A DNA stretch of 64,000 nucleotides from NCBI GenBank assembly GCA_002900995.3, contig CM035314.1:1085252-1149251 (forward strand), written 5' to 3'. The notes under the pieces are model-generated. The model did not search any database and had not been told where the DNA came from. It was given only the letters and a program-made list of their open reading frames with translations. The stretch comes from Ganoderma boninense. Lineage: Eukaryota > Basidiomycota > Agaricomycetes > Polyporales > Polyporaceae. This document shows, in pieces, positions 44,335-56,789 of the stretch. The position numbers and the translations under genes were made by a program. The stretch's first letter is position 1, and the number at the start of each line of letters is the position of its first letter.

Positions 44335-46736
44335 TCAATGCGACGCCTCCGAGCTCTCCTTCTTGTCCTCGATCGACTCCTTTTCCGGATGCTGCTCCTG
44401 TACGGCCTCAGCAGGCTCTTCAGCGGACTTGGGCTGGCTGCGGTCGCGGAGGGCCTTGAGCCAGGGGGGCATGATGCCGCCGGGGGGTATGGTCCACTGC
44501 TCGGCCATGTCGTAGTTGGGCGGGACGATGCGGCCGCCCGAGAGCTTGCGGAGGGCCCACGCGCTGCCGTTGAGGAGGATGTAGGAGAAGATGCCCGCGA
44601 TGACCCCATATGCGATGTTGTACGTGAGCGGGATGATGATGATCGTGAGGAAGGCCGGGATCGCGTCGCCCACGTAATCCCAGTTGACCTCTCGTGACCT
44701 GAGAGGCGAGTCGGGTAAGGGGGTCAGTCAGTCGTCAGCTAGGCACAGCAACGGATTCAGTAGGGAGCTTACGTGCGGATCATGAGCGAGCCCACGATGA
44801 CCAGCGCACCGCCGGTCGCCCAGGAGGGGATAGACGCGAAGATGGGCGCGAAGAAGACGGAGATGAAGAACATGATGCCGATGGTGATCCCGGTCAAGCC
44901 CGTGCGGCCGCCCTCAGCGATACCCGTGGCGGACTCGATGAACGCGGTGACGGGGGACGTGCCCATGAGCGCACCCATGGAGATCGAGAAGGCGTCCACG
45001 CAGTACGCGATCGTCGAGTTCTCGAAGTCGAGCGTGACGGGATCCCGAAGGCCGGCGAACTTTGCCATAGAGTAGAGTGTGCCGGTGGTATCTTGAAGGT
45101 TTCAGGGTCAGATAATTGCCACGGGAAGAGTCTAGGACACGCTCACCGAGGATGTCGACGTAGAGCAGTGTAATGAGTGCGTACCAGACCCTACCGTTGT
45201 TGTAGTTGTACTACGATCATCGAAGAGTGGGCGTTAGTGGCAAGACCGTCGAAACCGAACAACGTACGTCAAGAGCATTTCCGATATGCTTCAACGGCCA
45301 GAAAGCGACGACTTGCTTGAAGAAATCGAACGCCGAGTCTCCGTCCGCGTCATGAGGAAACGCCGTCACGGGCGTCGTGCGCGGCCACGAGATGATTGAC
45401 GTGAGGAAGATGCCGAAAATCAGCGCGCCCTTGACGCGGTACAGCATGAGGAACACCGAGAAAATTCTGCGTAACGGCAGGCGCGTTGGTTAGCGCACGC
45501 AAAGTCAAGCTGTGATGGCATGATGCACATGGAGCATAAGTAGACAGCGACGACACATACCCGCCGGTGAAGATACCGAGCCACATCGTGGGACTGCGCA
45601 TCACGCGCGAGTTGCAATAGTTGGGCAAGGTGGGGTCGATGTAGTCCTCGGGCTTGCAGCCGCCGAGACCGACATAGTTCGTCGTGTCGCCGCCGATGAC
45701 AAACAGGCCGCCGGACGCTGGGACGATCTCATGCTCAGCTTCGGAGGGAAATTGTGTGGAGGGAGGGCAGAAGGCTAGGAGTGCTTACAGAGCCCGATAA
45801 ACGCGATGAACAAGCCGATGCCGGCTCCAACGGCCAGGACGAGCGATTGGGGCATGATGCGGGCGAGCCATTGTCGGAGACCGAGGATAGAGAGGATGAA
45901 GAAAATCCAGCTGAATGACGACGGCGCCCGTGGATAAGGTTGTGTAGTGACCGGTCAGAGGCGGCGAGTACGCACCCTTCCATGAATACGGCAGCCATCG
46001 CTTCCCTGTACGTGATCGAACCGCTTCCGTGGAAACCGACGACTGAATACGTGAGCTGGGAGGTGGTGCGCGCTCAGAAGTCGTTCGCAAGATTTAGAAG
46101 GTGGACACCGAACTCACATACGCGTTCAAGCCCAGGCCGGGGGCCAGTCCGACTGGCAAATTTGCAAGCGCACCCATGAGGAAGGAGGCAAGCGCGGCGA
46201 TGGCGGCCGTCGTTGTGATGAAGTCGCGGTGAATCTCACTCAGACATGTGTTGTAGGTGGGATCATTGACACAGCCGTCGTTCGTTGGACACTCGCACGT
46301 CCCTCCCGTATCTGTGAGGATGGAGGCATTGACGGAGATCTGGCAAGTAGACTGTGTTCAGAAGAAGGCCCGTATGAAACTTGATTATGCCTACGATGTA
46401 TGCCATGGCGGCCTGCATTGTAGATGAGTACTCGCGTGACATAGGTATTACGATTAGCTTGCTCACCCATGTCGTCAGACCTGCACGAATCTCCGTCTAC
46501 GGCCAGAAATAAGGTGTTGAACGGGCAGTCACGGGCCGAGAGAAGACCAAGACCAGACCAAGACTCACCAGGAACCGAGACCCTGGACGTTCTTTTGGAT
46601 GACCAGAACCCTCCAATCGAAAATGCCTCCCAATGAGCGAGTCGGCAACCTACTGGATTTTAGCTCAATTGACCCGTGTTGCAAGACAGAGCGCAACACT
46701 CACCTTGGCATTCACGCGATCCACAAAGCCAACCAT
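44335..46736 (-). CDS. azgA: AzgA-type purine (adenine/hypoxanthine/guanine) permease
   Basis: Purine/H+ symporter of about 562 aa in the NCS2/AzgA family, plasma membrane. Twelve exons: 44335-44698, 44773-45091, 45147-45210, 45268-45466, 45561-45717, 45789-45910, 45976-46055, 46118-46339, 46395-46412 (18 nt), 46467-46496 (30 nt), 46569-46649 and 46704-46736 (33 nt). Every splice preserves phase. Family blocks are clear: [28 protein letters not shown]+[83 protein letters not shown] and [13 protein letters not shown]. The C-terminus is charged and cytosolic. The 5' part is broken into four tiny exons, which automatic annotation could easily miss. Specificity is inferred from the family only. 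Confidence 0.93.
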
Positions 46737-48487
46737 GGCGGCGGGGTGCAAAGGAAACGCGGGGGGACGCGATGCGTGGCACCGTTCCTTTATCGCATGA
46801 TGTACTTCACTTATCGGAGGGGTGTCGATAAGGTGAACCAGTTCAACATTTCGGTTCCTGACTACTGGGTGCTGCGTAATTGGCGTTCCCTGTGCCTGTC
46901 TGCTTTTCAGCGCGATCCAGGTGGGTCGGCGCTAGTCGTGGGCGTGATCTCGGCTCAACATCTTCCGCTTGAGGCTTGAACTACTTATCAAACGCACCCT
47001 CACCCATGTGCATTGCCATCCGATAAGTAAGATTACTTTTAAGCTTGTCTCTCGGTGCAAAGCGCATGAATTAAGTATGATCACCTGAGATGTGTCTATG
47101 GCTTGCCGAATTGGATGTTGGCGTCAACGCTTGCAGGGAGCCTTCGTCTGGTTGGTAGCCATGAGCTCTAGCTATAGGAGTCCGATGCGTGTTACCAAAC
47201 ATGCCTTGGCAAGTCGAAGAAGTGAGCGTAACCGCACTGAAAATCGTTCCGGCGCAAGTAAGTACTTGAAGCAAATTGCTGTCGGGAAATGTATTTGCGC
47301 TATCTGGCCGCTGGTCGGTGATGGGTGCTCCACGCCGCCGTACGCCCTTGAGCTTATCTTTCCCGGTCGCCGCGGATACCTCACACCGTGCACGTCGTGG
47401 AAAGCGAGTGCGTGCCCGGTTGGCCACAAGTTCTTCTTTCGTCTCGTGTCGTCTTGTCGATGTGGGAAGCTTACAAGAATATTGATCAAACTTACCTCGC
47501 TGTGAGTATATAGTAGTGTGTGCGCAGCTTGTAGCCTAAGGCCTTAACGTACGTCGACAGGACATTGGGCTTGAAGTTAAGGCCATAGGACGTACCTTGG
47601 CCAAATATAACCACTGGTCCTGGATGTGTCCACGTAGAGAAATGTAAAGACATTTGAATACACGCGTGGTAATTCGCATTCGTATCCATAACAACTCCAA
47701 AAATGACAACACCGTGCCGATGGATTATACGTATGTACATAGCTCGGCGAGGAGCCAGCGGCACTGCCCGCTGGACACGACGACACAGTTCAAATTGAAA
47801 GTGCACCACTCACCTGGTGATCGCATATCGAGGTGACACCACCATCGACCCCTCGACGGAGAGAACTGCAGAGAGCCGACTTCTGTGGGGATTAGAGCAG
47901 AAGCTGACGTGCGAAAAATAGCATTAAAAAGAATCGAGTATGAAAGTGCAAACCTGCAAACGAATATAAAATTCGATCAACTACGAAATGAGTGTTGAGA
48001 GAGTTGGACGTGAAGGACCACGTAGAAGGCCGTTCGTCGTAGTTCAAAGACGTTGGCAGATGAGAGTCCGCCAGAACTTGAAGCGAATTTTGTCGCCAAA
48101 AAGAGGAACGAAGCACCCGTTGCTGGGGAGACGATGACCAGTGGAAGGGTAATAAAGAAACAGGAGACCCAGCATCTGGAGCTGAGGGTAGATGGTGGTA
48201 AGTAGGAAGGAAGACTGGGCGCCGGTCCCAAGAGTTTGCCGTGCGTGAACATGGGCCTACTTTGGGCCTGGGCTCGGGCGTCTGTCTGTTAGTTGCGTCC
48301 CCGGGCCGAGTCGTTGCCGCCACTTGGCGCTTAGCACGGAGTCTCCAACACATGTACAGTTGAACGTGAACCCACCTCGTCAGGAATCCAATCGCCTGGG
48401 GCTCGCAGAAGGTATATTATTGTCACGTACTAAGGCCTTTTATTATCACAGGATTGCTAACAAGAACCTTCAGCCCGGCCGAGTGTC
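46737..48487. other. Divergent intergenic region of azgA and GPI18
   Basis: About 1.75 kb between two divergent starts. No domain-bearing frame is seen. It probably includes both promoters. Confidence 0.45.
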
Positions 48488-50084
48488 ATGTCATCGCTCG
48501 GGAAACAGCCCACGACTTTCGCGCCGCCATCTACGCACCATCGGCGGCTCCTCCTTGTCCTTTCATGCACCGCCAGCCTCCTCACGCTCATCTTCACTAT
48601 CGCAGCGGCTCGGCTACCCCTGTTCGACTCCTCCCCGAAGGTCCTGCTGCCTCCGTGGACGGAGCCCACCGAATTCCTTGGGTCACTCCGACACACACTC
48701 GCCTCCGCGGTCCTGCGATGGGACGCTTTCCACTTTGTGCACATCGCGAAGGAAGGCTACGTCTACGAGCACGAGTGGGCGTTCTTCCCCGCCGCGCCGT
48801 CCCTCATGCGCTCGCTCGGCGGCCTGCTCCGCTCGTGGGATCCTAACATCGGCAACTCGCAGTCAGAGTTAGAGTACATCCTCGTGGGAGGGGTCTTGGG
48901 CTCGATGCTGTCTGTGCACTCGGTTCTGGTGCTGTACGACCTGACGGTGGAGCTGCTGGGGTCGCCGAACGTTGCGCTGTTGACTGCGCTTTTGTCGTTG
49001 CTGCCGAGCAGCCCGGTGACGCTGCGCGTCGCAGGATACAGCGAGGCGATCTTCACGTGGTCTTCGTATTCAGGTGAGCGTCGCGCTCGATGAAAGTTCA
49101 GTCGATGGAAGGGCCGAGATGACTGCTTCATGCTTATTCCCGAGGTTGACCACGGCTATATTTTTGTTCTCAAACTGCTGGCGGCAGTCACGGCGTCCCC
49201 CATTACATTTCATGCTGACTGCTGTCCTAGGAATGCTCTATTGTGCTAGGCGGCAGTGGGTCTTCGGGGCGTTCTGCTTCATGGTGGCTGCCACTGCTCG
49301 CTCAAACGGCATTTTCCTGTGTGGATTCATCCTGTACGGTCTGATAGCAGAGCCTATTCTCGAACGCCGTAAGGTGCGTCTTTAGGGTGTTCCGCGTCCT
49401 CAAGTCTTTCCTCTAAACTCTCATTTCGCATCACAGATCCACTTCGGGCGCACTTGTCAGGCCCTCACGCTAGCCGTGGTCGTCCTAGCGCCATTCCTGT
49501 ACCTTCAATACGGCGCATACCGCGTCTTCTGCTGGGGAGATGCAAAGCAAGCACCCTGGTGCGACGCCTTTCCGCCTTCGATCTACGCCTACGTCCAATC
49601 GAAATACTGGAACGTCGGCCTCTTACGATACTGGACGCCGCAGCAGCTTCCGAACTTCGTCCTCGGCGCCCCACCGCTCGCCCTCCTCTTCGCGTATACA
49701 CTCCACTACCTGCGCAGCGCCTTCCTTCGGCGCCTTCAGGCTCTCGTGTCCTCGCCCTCCACCACACCTAGCTCCTCATTGGACCATTCTGAGGAGTCAG
49801 ACGACGACATTGGCACGCTGTCGTCGGCTCGGACCCCGTCGGTCTTCCTCCACCCGTCGCTCGCGCCGCATGTGGTGCACGCGCTCATCATGGCCCTCCT
49901 GCTTCTCTTCGCGTCGCACACGCAGATCGTCCTGCGCGTCGCGGTGTCGATGCCGTGCATATACTGGGCGGCGGCGTGGCTCCTGGTCGAAAGGCCCCCG
50001 CTGGGCAGGTGGTGGATTGGGTGGAGCGTCGTTTGGGGCGCGGTCAGCTGTGTGTTGTGGGCTGCGTTCTTGCCTCCGGCATGA
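48488..50084 (+). CDS. GPI18: GPI mannosyltransferase 2 (PIG-V/Gpi18)
   Basis: ER membrane enzyme predicted to add the second mannose to the GPI-anchor precursor; about 458 aa. Exons are 48488-49073, 49231-49373 and 49437-50084, in phase. Family signatures are LRWDAFHFVHIAKEGYVYEH and WAFFPAAPSLMR near residues 75-105 (the catalytic luminal loop with WDAxHF). They continue with GYSEAIFTW+SSYSGMLYC across the first splice, WCDAFPPSIYAYVQSKYWNV and LLRYWTPQQLPNFVLGAPP. Several hydrophobic segments follow, and the protein ends in WAAFLPPA. The first intron (157 nt) is longer than usual here but restores an uninterrupted family pattern. It lies two genes upstream of the F-box gene and next to ERG25, with no functional link evident. 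Confidence 0.9.
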
Positions 50085-51068
50085 TGCATGAGCATCTGGA
50101 TCCAGCCCAACAGCACTGGTGGATGGCTCTCGTTGACCCGCACTGTATGCCACCGACCCTCGAGCCTATGTCGAACTGGAGGCCTAGGACATGGCGTGAA
50201 GAAGTGTTGGGACGCGGCTTGCGAATGGCGACATCCGTTACATGCCGCAGAGATGTCGGGGACCAGTGGTCTCCGGAGGCATCGAGGTCGCGACTTTCGC
50301 GGTCTGATCCAGGCTGGGTCAGCAGCCTGTGTCGGGGTCTAGCCTACAGTCGTTGCGGAAAGATTCGGGTTCTATGCTCGTAACACGGTTGCCGAGGTCT
50401 GTTTACTATTTCCGAACATACTCAGCATACCACGTTTTGCGGTGCTGCTTGTCACTTTCAAATTCGAGTCGCGCTATAGGACGACGAGGAGGTTACGCAC
50501 TCCGGGGTAGAGTTTGTGTTGCGGGTGATTTATATGGTACCCCAAAGGCTCAGGAGGGTTTTGGACTGTGAACCTCGCAGATTCTAGTCGATCAGTGAGA
50601 ATGTTGCAGATGCAATGTCGCTAGCAACTTTGTCGTCCCAGGCTGCAGTTTCGTTCAAGGTCCTAGTATGGGCGCTTATGACATGGAGGGTTGTTCCTCC
50701 TCTTCCGATGGCTCAAGGCATACGGCTCAACGGCTCAATAACCAGGAATGATCGTACCACGGGTGTCCTCTCGTGATGAGGTGTCGTTGTGCTCGCGGCT
50801 AGAGCAGGCCAGATGAGCTGGAACAGAGCTCTGGAGAGCGGAGGGCGGCTAAGCCACGTGGAGTCGCGAATTCGCTTAAAGGAGTCGTACGACGCGGCGC
50901 TGGCGCGACAGAAAATACCGGTCAATAAAACCTGCTGCCTCCTCCCACGGCGTTCCACCAACGGCCGTTGCCTCTCGTCCTCCTCCTCTCCAACTGGCAA
51001 CTTGCCTGCTGCGGGGCTCTTCAGGAATAGCGTAACTTTAACGTCTCCCGCCCGCACCTTCCGCAACC
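50085..51068. other. Intergenic region upstream of ERG25
   Basis: About 1 kb; it probably holds the ERG25 promoter. No gene is seen. I looked for a sterol-regulatory element but found no match I trust. Confidence 0.45.
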
Positions 51069-52275
51069 ATGAATTTCACGGCGTCCGTCGTACACCCGAC
51101 CGCGGACATGCTCTACGCGAACACGGACATGAGCAAGCTCAACTGGTTTGAGACCCAGTGGGTTGCTTGGTACCTCTGGATTAACAACCCTGTCCTCGCG
51201 ACCGGTCTTGCCAGTTTCCTGATGCACGAGGTACGTTCCTTTGCCCATTCAACGTGTTGCGTCTCCAACCTATCCTGTCAGATTGTGTACTTCGGCCGTT
51301 GCATACCATGGATTATCATCGATGCGATGCCCTACTTCCGGAGGTGGAAACTCCAGCCCACAAAGATCCCCACCGCGAAGGAGCAGTGGGAGTGCACCAA
51401 GCAGGTCCTTTTCTCCCACTTCATGGTCGAGCTCCCCGTCGTACGTGTCACGCCCTCTCCATCTGCATGCACCCTTGACTAAGCGGCGTTTGGTTCTTCC
51501 TCGTGCCCTTGTGCCCTCGCGTAGATTTGGCTGTTCCACCCGCTCGCGGAGTACTTCGGCATGGCGACCTGGCAGGTGCCGTTCCCGTCGTGGCAGCAGC
51601 AGCTCCCCCAGATCTTCTTCTTCTTCGTCTTCGAGGACATGTTCCACTTCTTCATGCACCAGGCGCTGCACTGGGGCCCTCTCTACAAGCACATCCACAA
51701 GGTCCACCACAAGTACTCGGCGCCGTTCGGGCTCGCGGCTGAGTATGCGCACCCCGCGGAGGTCATGATCCTCGGCACCGGTACGATCGGCGGCCCTGTC
51801 CTCTACTGCGCGTTCCGCCACGACCTCCACATCGTCACCGTCTACATCTGGATCACCCTTCGTCTCTTCCAGGCGATCGACTCGCACTCCGGCTACGGTG
51901 AGTTCCCCCTGTTCAGCCTAACGTGAGCCGTTTCGTGCAGCGTCGCTGACTGGCGTGGTTCCGCTAGACTTCCCCTGGTCCCTGCAGCACATCATCCCCT
52001 TCTGGTCTGGCGCGGAGCACCACGACTTCCACCACATGGCGTTCGTGAACAACTTTTCGACGTCGTTCCGCTGGTGCGACTGGCTCTTCGGCACGGACAC
52101 CAAGTACCGCGAGTACCACAAGCGTATCACCGAGATGAAGAAGCTCAACCTGTCGAAGGACGAGTTCGCCGCGATGGAGAAGCGCCTCGCTGAGGCCGCC
52201 GAGCAGGAGGGCCTCCGCGCTGAGGCCGAGGTCGAGAACTACTCGCTCACCGGCAAAAAGCCCAAGTCGGAGTGA
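51069..52275 (+). CDS. ERG25: C-4 methylsterol oxidase
   Basis: Non-haem di-iron sterol C-4 methyl oxidase of the ergosterol pathway, ER membrane, about 333 aa. Exons are 51069-51230, 51282-51440, 51525-51897 and 51968-52275. The three histidine clusters that bind iron are intact: HFFMH, HKVHH and HHDFHH. Other family blocks are [48 protein letters not shown] and [19 protein letters not shown]. The C-terminal 60 residues are charged and ERG25-like proteins in other fungi also end in such a tail. Length is close to that of other fungal ERG25 proteins (yeast 309). The start [20 protein letters not shown] is well placed after a CT-rich leader. Confidence 0.95.
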
Positions 52276-55020
52276 GGACATTTCGCTCTCTCTCCCTCCC
52301 TTCGTGGGTATGCGGGCACGGCTTGTCTTGGTTTTGCAGGATGGGGGTGTCGTGGATGTCTGGATGCGCAAGGAAGGAAGGATTAATGACGAAATTAGAG
52401 GCGACTACGAATCTCGTATGTCCTCATCATGCTGATGATTTAGATATATCCGTATAATATATACCTCTCCTTCTGGCCTTTACCTCGCAAGTTTGATGTC
52501 TGTTCGACGCAAGGTCTCAGCTCCAAGACTACAGTGGTCATAGTTTGCGGTGTCAAGGGGTGCATATGCCTCGACGCTTTCCAGTCCTCTCCGGTAGGGC
52601 ACGTATCTCTACTCACTATGTTTTATACGCCCATTCTGACGATCGTGATTCTCAGTAGATCCATCTGACTCGAGAACAGGAGAAGTCGTACGGACGTTCC
52701 TCTTCGCAAGGCTCTTCGATCTCACTGGGGCTTCCTCTCGCACTGAAGGGCACGGTGGCCTTCGACTGCCTTCTGTGCCCCAGGAGCTGGCGCGGCAGGC
52801 GTAGAGTCCTTCAAGTCCTTCTGGAACCTTACGGAGAGACTCGAAGTCATCCGTTCCGGTCCCTGTGGTCTCAGTGCCGGCGTCGAGCTGAAGTTGGACG
52901 AGGTCGAGGCCGCTTACAAGTTGTATTTCTCTACAATCCCTTTCCTCAACCTGTCATCTCTCATCCCAGTCTCATCCATACGCCCAAGAGGATCCCTCTG
53001 CGCGAGCGTTTGGCAGATCTCACGCTCGTCAACACCGTTCCTGGGGCTCCTTGGACTCTCAGTCTTGGCTCATAGCCAAGACTCTCTATTATGGCACCCT
53101 CAGCCTGCCGCGCCGCTTGGTCCTTGCACACAGCTCTCATGTGCTGCGTCGTACAAGTGTGTCTGCACGCTTGGCATCCCGACTCCAAAGCTCAGGGGAA
53201 CTCCTCCACGTCTGGTGCAGTGACGCACGCGGAGAAAAGCGTACGTAGCGCGTCCCGCCATCATCCTCGTGGATGTGGAGGAAGGCGCGCAATGGCGAGT
53301 GCGCCCGTGAGCGCGACGCCGGCGGCAGTCCTCGACGCGGATCATCCTGCGCCGCCCATCGCGGGAGGATAGTGCCGCACGGTGCCGTGGTGTCTGAGAT
53401 GGTCGGGCAGGCAGTCGCCGGCGTCGGGGACGTGGCTGTTCTGTGGCTTAGGGTACGGGTATGCCCTGCAAGCGAGCCGTTTGCAGCCTAGTCTCTCGTA
53501 CGTGCAGTCGAGGGGGGAGTTGGGGGAGAGTAGGATCTGGGGTGGAAAGTGGGCCAATCCATGATGTTCGGGCGGTTCGGTCTAGTAGAGTGGAGATGGG
53601 AATATGTTGAGTGGGGGATCTTGGCCGACTTGTCGGACCCGGCGGGTGCGCATGCGGTGGGGTGGGGCCTGGGGACCACGCGATTTTCCTGCACGCTCGC
53701 TGGGCTCGCATTGTCATAGAGGAGTAGCATCGGGGCCGCCTTCGCTGCGCGGGCTGGGAAGTCGGAAATGTGGGTGCTCTCAGGGCTGTCCCAAGGTTTG
53801 TTCCAATTCGGAGAGCCGAACACGGGCGAGGGGTGAGGGACCAGGGAAAAGGGACGGCGATCCCGAAGTCGGCAGTGCAATTGCGACTGCGATTGCGATT
53901 GCTCAGCGAACCTTGGGACGAGCGCGAGATGCGCCCAATGGTGCACCGCGGCGCCCCCCTCGTTCTGCCCGAGCGAAGGCAGGAACAGTATGTAACTCCC
54001 GGTGCTTTGCGCAGTAGATGCGGTTGCGAGCGCAAGGGACGGCTCTCCGCGAAGCAGCTATTTCAATTATGTTGCGCTGCACCCGTCGTCACTGCGAAGT
54101 ACTGGCACCATATGTCGCGCTCCGAAGAGGCGCGGACGAAGAGAGGCAGAGCGCCGAGCGCGAACTTCCGAGGGAGGAGGAGCAAGGGGCTTCCCGCATA
54201 TGGCAACCTATTTGTGGCCCGCTGTATTGTGGAGATGGGACGCAGTGGGTCCGACCCCTGGAAATGAGCGATAGCTCAGGGTCTTGGCCTTCCTTCGGGC
54301 GCCAGGTCTGATCCAGGTGTGCATCTCGATGGATTCAATGCAGATGCTCGGTTTCCTCTCGCAGCCGCTCGTGCGAAGCCCACTGTCGGAGATGCGGTAT
54401 TATGGTGGGATAATGAAGAGGAACATGAGGTGGGCACGCACGGATATCATACGGCATCATTGCTCGCGCTGACGGTCTTCCGAATTGTTTCGCGGCAGCA
54501 GTAGACGTTGTCACAAGCGGTCCTGGGCAGAAAAAGACATAGCACGACAAATCCGGATGATGTCTTCCATCCCAGCGCTGGAAGAGCAAGGATTGGGTTT
54601 CGTATGGCGGCAGAATTCATGGCACGAGCCCGGGACTAGGCTGTCGGAGGACTTCGGCTGAAAACAAGACTTTCCCAAGGCGATGGCACCTCAGCGCCCT
54701 TACGATACTTCATGAGTCTTTGTGCCCAAGATAAAGAGGAGGTGGTGGTGAGCAGCGAGAGTCGAGGGTGGTGAAGGAGAAGGCAGAGAGATGGCGGCAC
54801 GGATGATGCGGTGGCGATGGGGTTCTTGCGTGACTGCCAAATTGGGGCAGTGGGGGCTTTTGTGACACCGACTGCTTCGACCTCGACCTCGACCACGACG
54901 GCGACAGACTCGACGATAAGCATCCAGGTCGCCCTCCCATGCAGCCTGCAGCCTCTCCCTCGCCATCCACCGCCCCCTAAGCTTGACTTTATCATCAGTC
55001 TGACACGTCGCTCCGCCACC
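52276..55020. other. Region with one unexplained coding-like stretch
   Basis: About 2.7 kb between ERG25 and the F-box gene. Around 52775-52960 (+) one frame reads as plausible protein (SFKSFWNLTERLEVIRSG, then ELKLDEVEAAYKLYFSTIPF) after an AG, but no start, partner exon or family could be found. The rest shows GC-rich frames on both strands without recognisable features. Confidence 0.35.
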
Positions 55021-56609
55021 ATGGACCAGCCTTACTTCCGTCTCCTATCCCGAGCTCTCCCCGTCGAAATACTTGACTGTATTTTCCAAGAGCTCGAACC
55101 ACAACACCTTCCACCAGTTCTCCGAGCGAACCATGATTTCCATACGATCGGCACACGCATCCTCTATCGCATTATACCCGAAATGCCAGCCAACCGCTGT
55201 ATACCCTGCCTCAAAGCCCTCTGCGCCTCAGCCACCAACGCCGCCCTCGTTCGGAAACTCAGCATCGACTGGTCACAGCATCGAGTCGTATCAAATCTTT
55301 TCCGCCTTCTTCGCAACGCTCTCACACACCTCACGTCTATCCGCCACCTCAGCATAGAGCTCTCACCACATGACAATCACTATGGCCTGGCATGGGTCCT
55401 CACCGGGCTCCGCGCCCCGCTCAAGACCCTTGGCACTTCAATCCGATGCGACGTCCAGCTTGCAGAAGTGCTCGAGACGCAGCCAGCCCTCGTCGAGCTC
55501 TGTCTCCGCGGATTCCAGACGAAGCAAGGATTTACCCTTTCCGGCGGGGCTATGCCTCTCCTCCGCTCCTTCCGCACTGTGCACGCAGGCCCGACCGTCA
55601 TATCTGAGGTCGTCAGGGGCCGGCCCGTCGAGGGAGTCTCGCTCTCCATGTTCTTGGAGGACGGCTGCCAGCCGCTGGACTCGCTCAGGCTCTCCACCCG
55701 GCCCATCAAGCGATTGACGATCATGTCGCTTGACTCCACCCTCGCCCCGACGGTCCTGCTCCCGGAGATCGCGAAACGTCTCCCGGAGCTGGAGGCCCTG
55801 CATGTCGTCGTGCTGATGGCGTTATTTGATACTGTGAGTCGTTGCTCCGCATCTGAATGGCCACGAGCCCCTTTCATCTGCGCCCCCTGCCCATCCGATG
55901 CCCGACGCCCGTTCTGGGCTCTTGTGTATGAAAGGCGGAAATGAACGCACGAGCGCCTATTACGGTCGGGTACTGCGGCCACAGTCGTTCTTGAACTTGG
56001 CGAAAGCTCAGGAAGCACTGGCGCAGCACGAGTCTGTTTTAATAACCGCCCGCTCTCATGTCCTGACAGTTCTTGTGAGACTTCAGCATCATAGAGCATC
56101 ACGAATTGCCGGTCCGACCAGCACGGCGGCTCCTCTGCGGCCACATGCGCACTTATCTGCGTGCCCTCGTCTCAACCAGGAAATATGTTGCTTCCTACTT
56201 CCCAGAGATATTCCCAGCGACGTCAAGGGCAGCCGGATATGCCAGGAAAGGACTCGTTCTGAAAGTAAACAGCCGCAAGCGAATCGCCCATGTCGACTTC
56301 GCTCCTATCGGCCCACCGGTTTGCTCGTTTTGGGTGGTCCTGTGGCTCGAATTACATGTCAGATCGTGATGCTGAAGCACCTTTCTTTGACGCCTTTCCC
56401 AGAGAACACTGCAAGACTCCGGCCCGTGCCTGTCCAAATTCTCGGACCTGCGCTATTTGACGTTCATGGCAGCGGGCTCCGCCTCCATCGAGGACGAAGG
56501 AGATATCGCGCGTACCTGGAGCAAGGCTTGCCCTACGCTTCGGACCATCATCCTGCCGAAGGGGAAGGTGTGGTTTGAGCGCGACGGGAAGTGGATGTGT
56601 TCCACATGA
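55021..56609 (+). CDS. F-box/leucine-rich-repeat-type protein
   Basis: Probable substrate-receptor subunit of an SCF-type ubiquitin ligase, of a family greatly expanded in mushrooms. Exon 1 (55021-55833) starts in a strong GCCACCATGG context and has an N-terminal F-box-like segment (LPVEILDCIFQELEPQHL). LRR-like stretches follow (LIRHLSIEL-type, LVELCLRGF, LEALHVVVLMALF). The last exon is best placed at 56403-56609 (acceptor TTTCCCAG). It is in phase 0 with exon 1 and ends in the family-like KFSDLRYLTFMAAGS, KACPTLRTIILP and WFERDGKWMCST. This leaves a 569-nt intron, far longer than neighbours; an extra exon or an insertion is possible. The spliced product is about 339 aa. Confidence 0.6.
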
Positions 56610-56789
56610 AGGCGACTCCACCATCACGGCGATCGCGACTCAGTATCTGGCAAGTTTGGGAGCGTGGTCGACGAGAGCGCAGGGCAGCCGTGCGGTGAGA
56701 CCGATGGCCATAGAAGAGAAGCAGAGAACTGGAGGCGGACCTGCGGGACGAGGAGCGATTCCCAGACTATGCACAATGGCCGCGAACGG

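Noticed and set aside
50700..51068. Possible sterol-regulatory element upstream of ERG25
   Set aside because: Only weak partial resemblance near 50775; not better than chance by eye.
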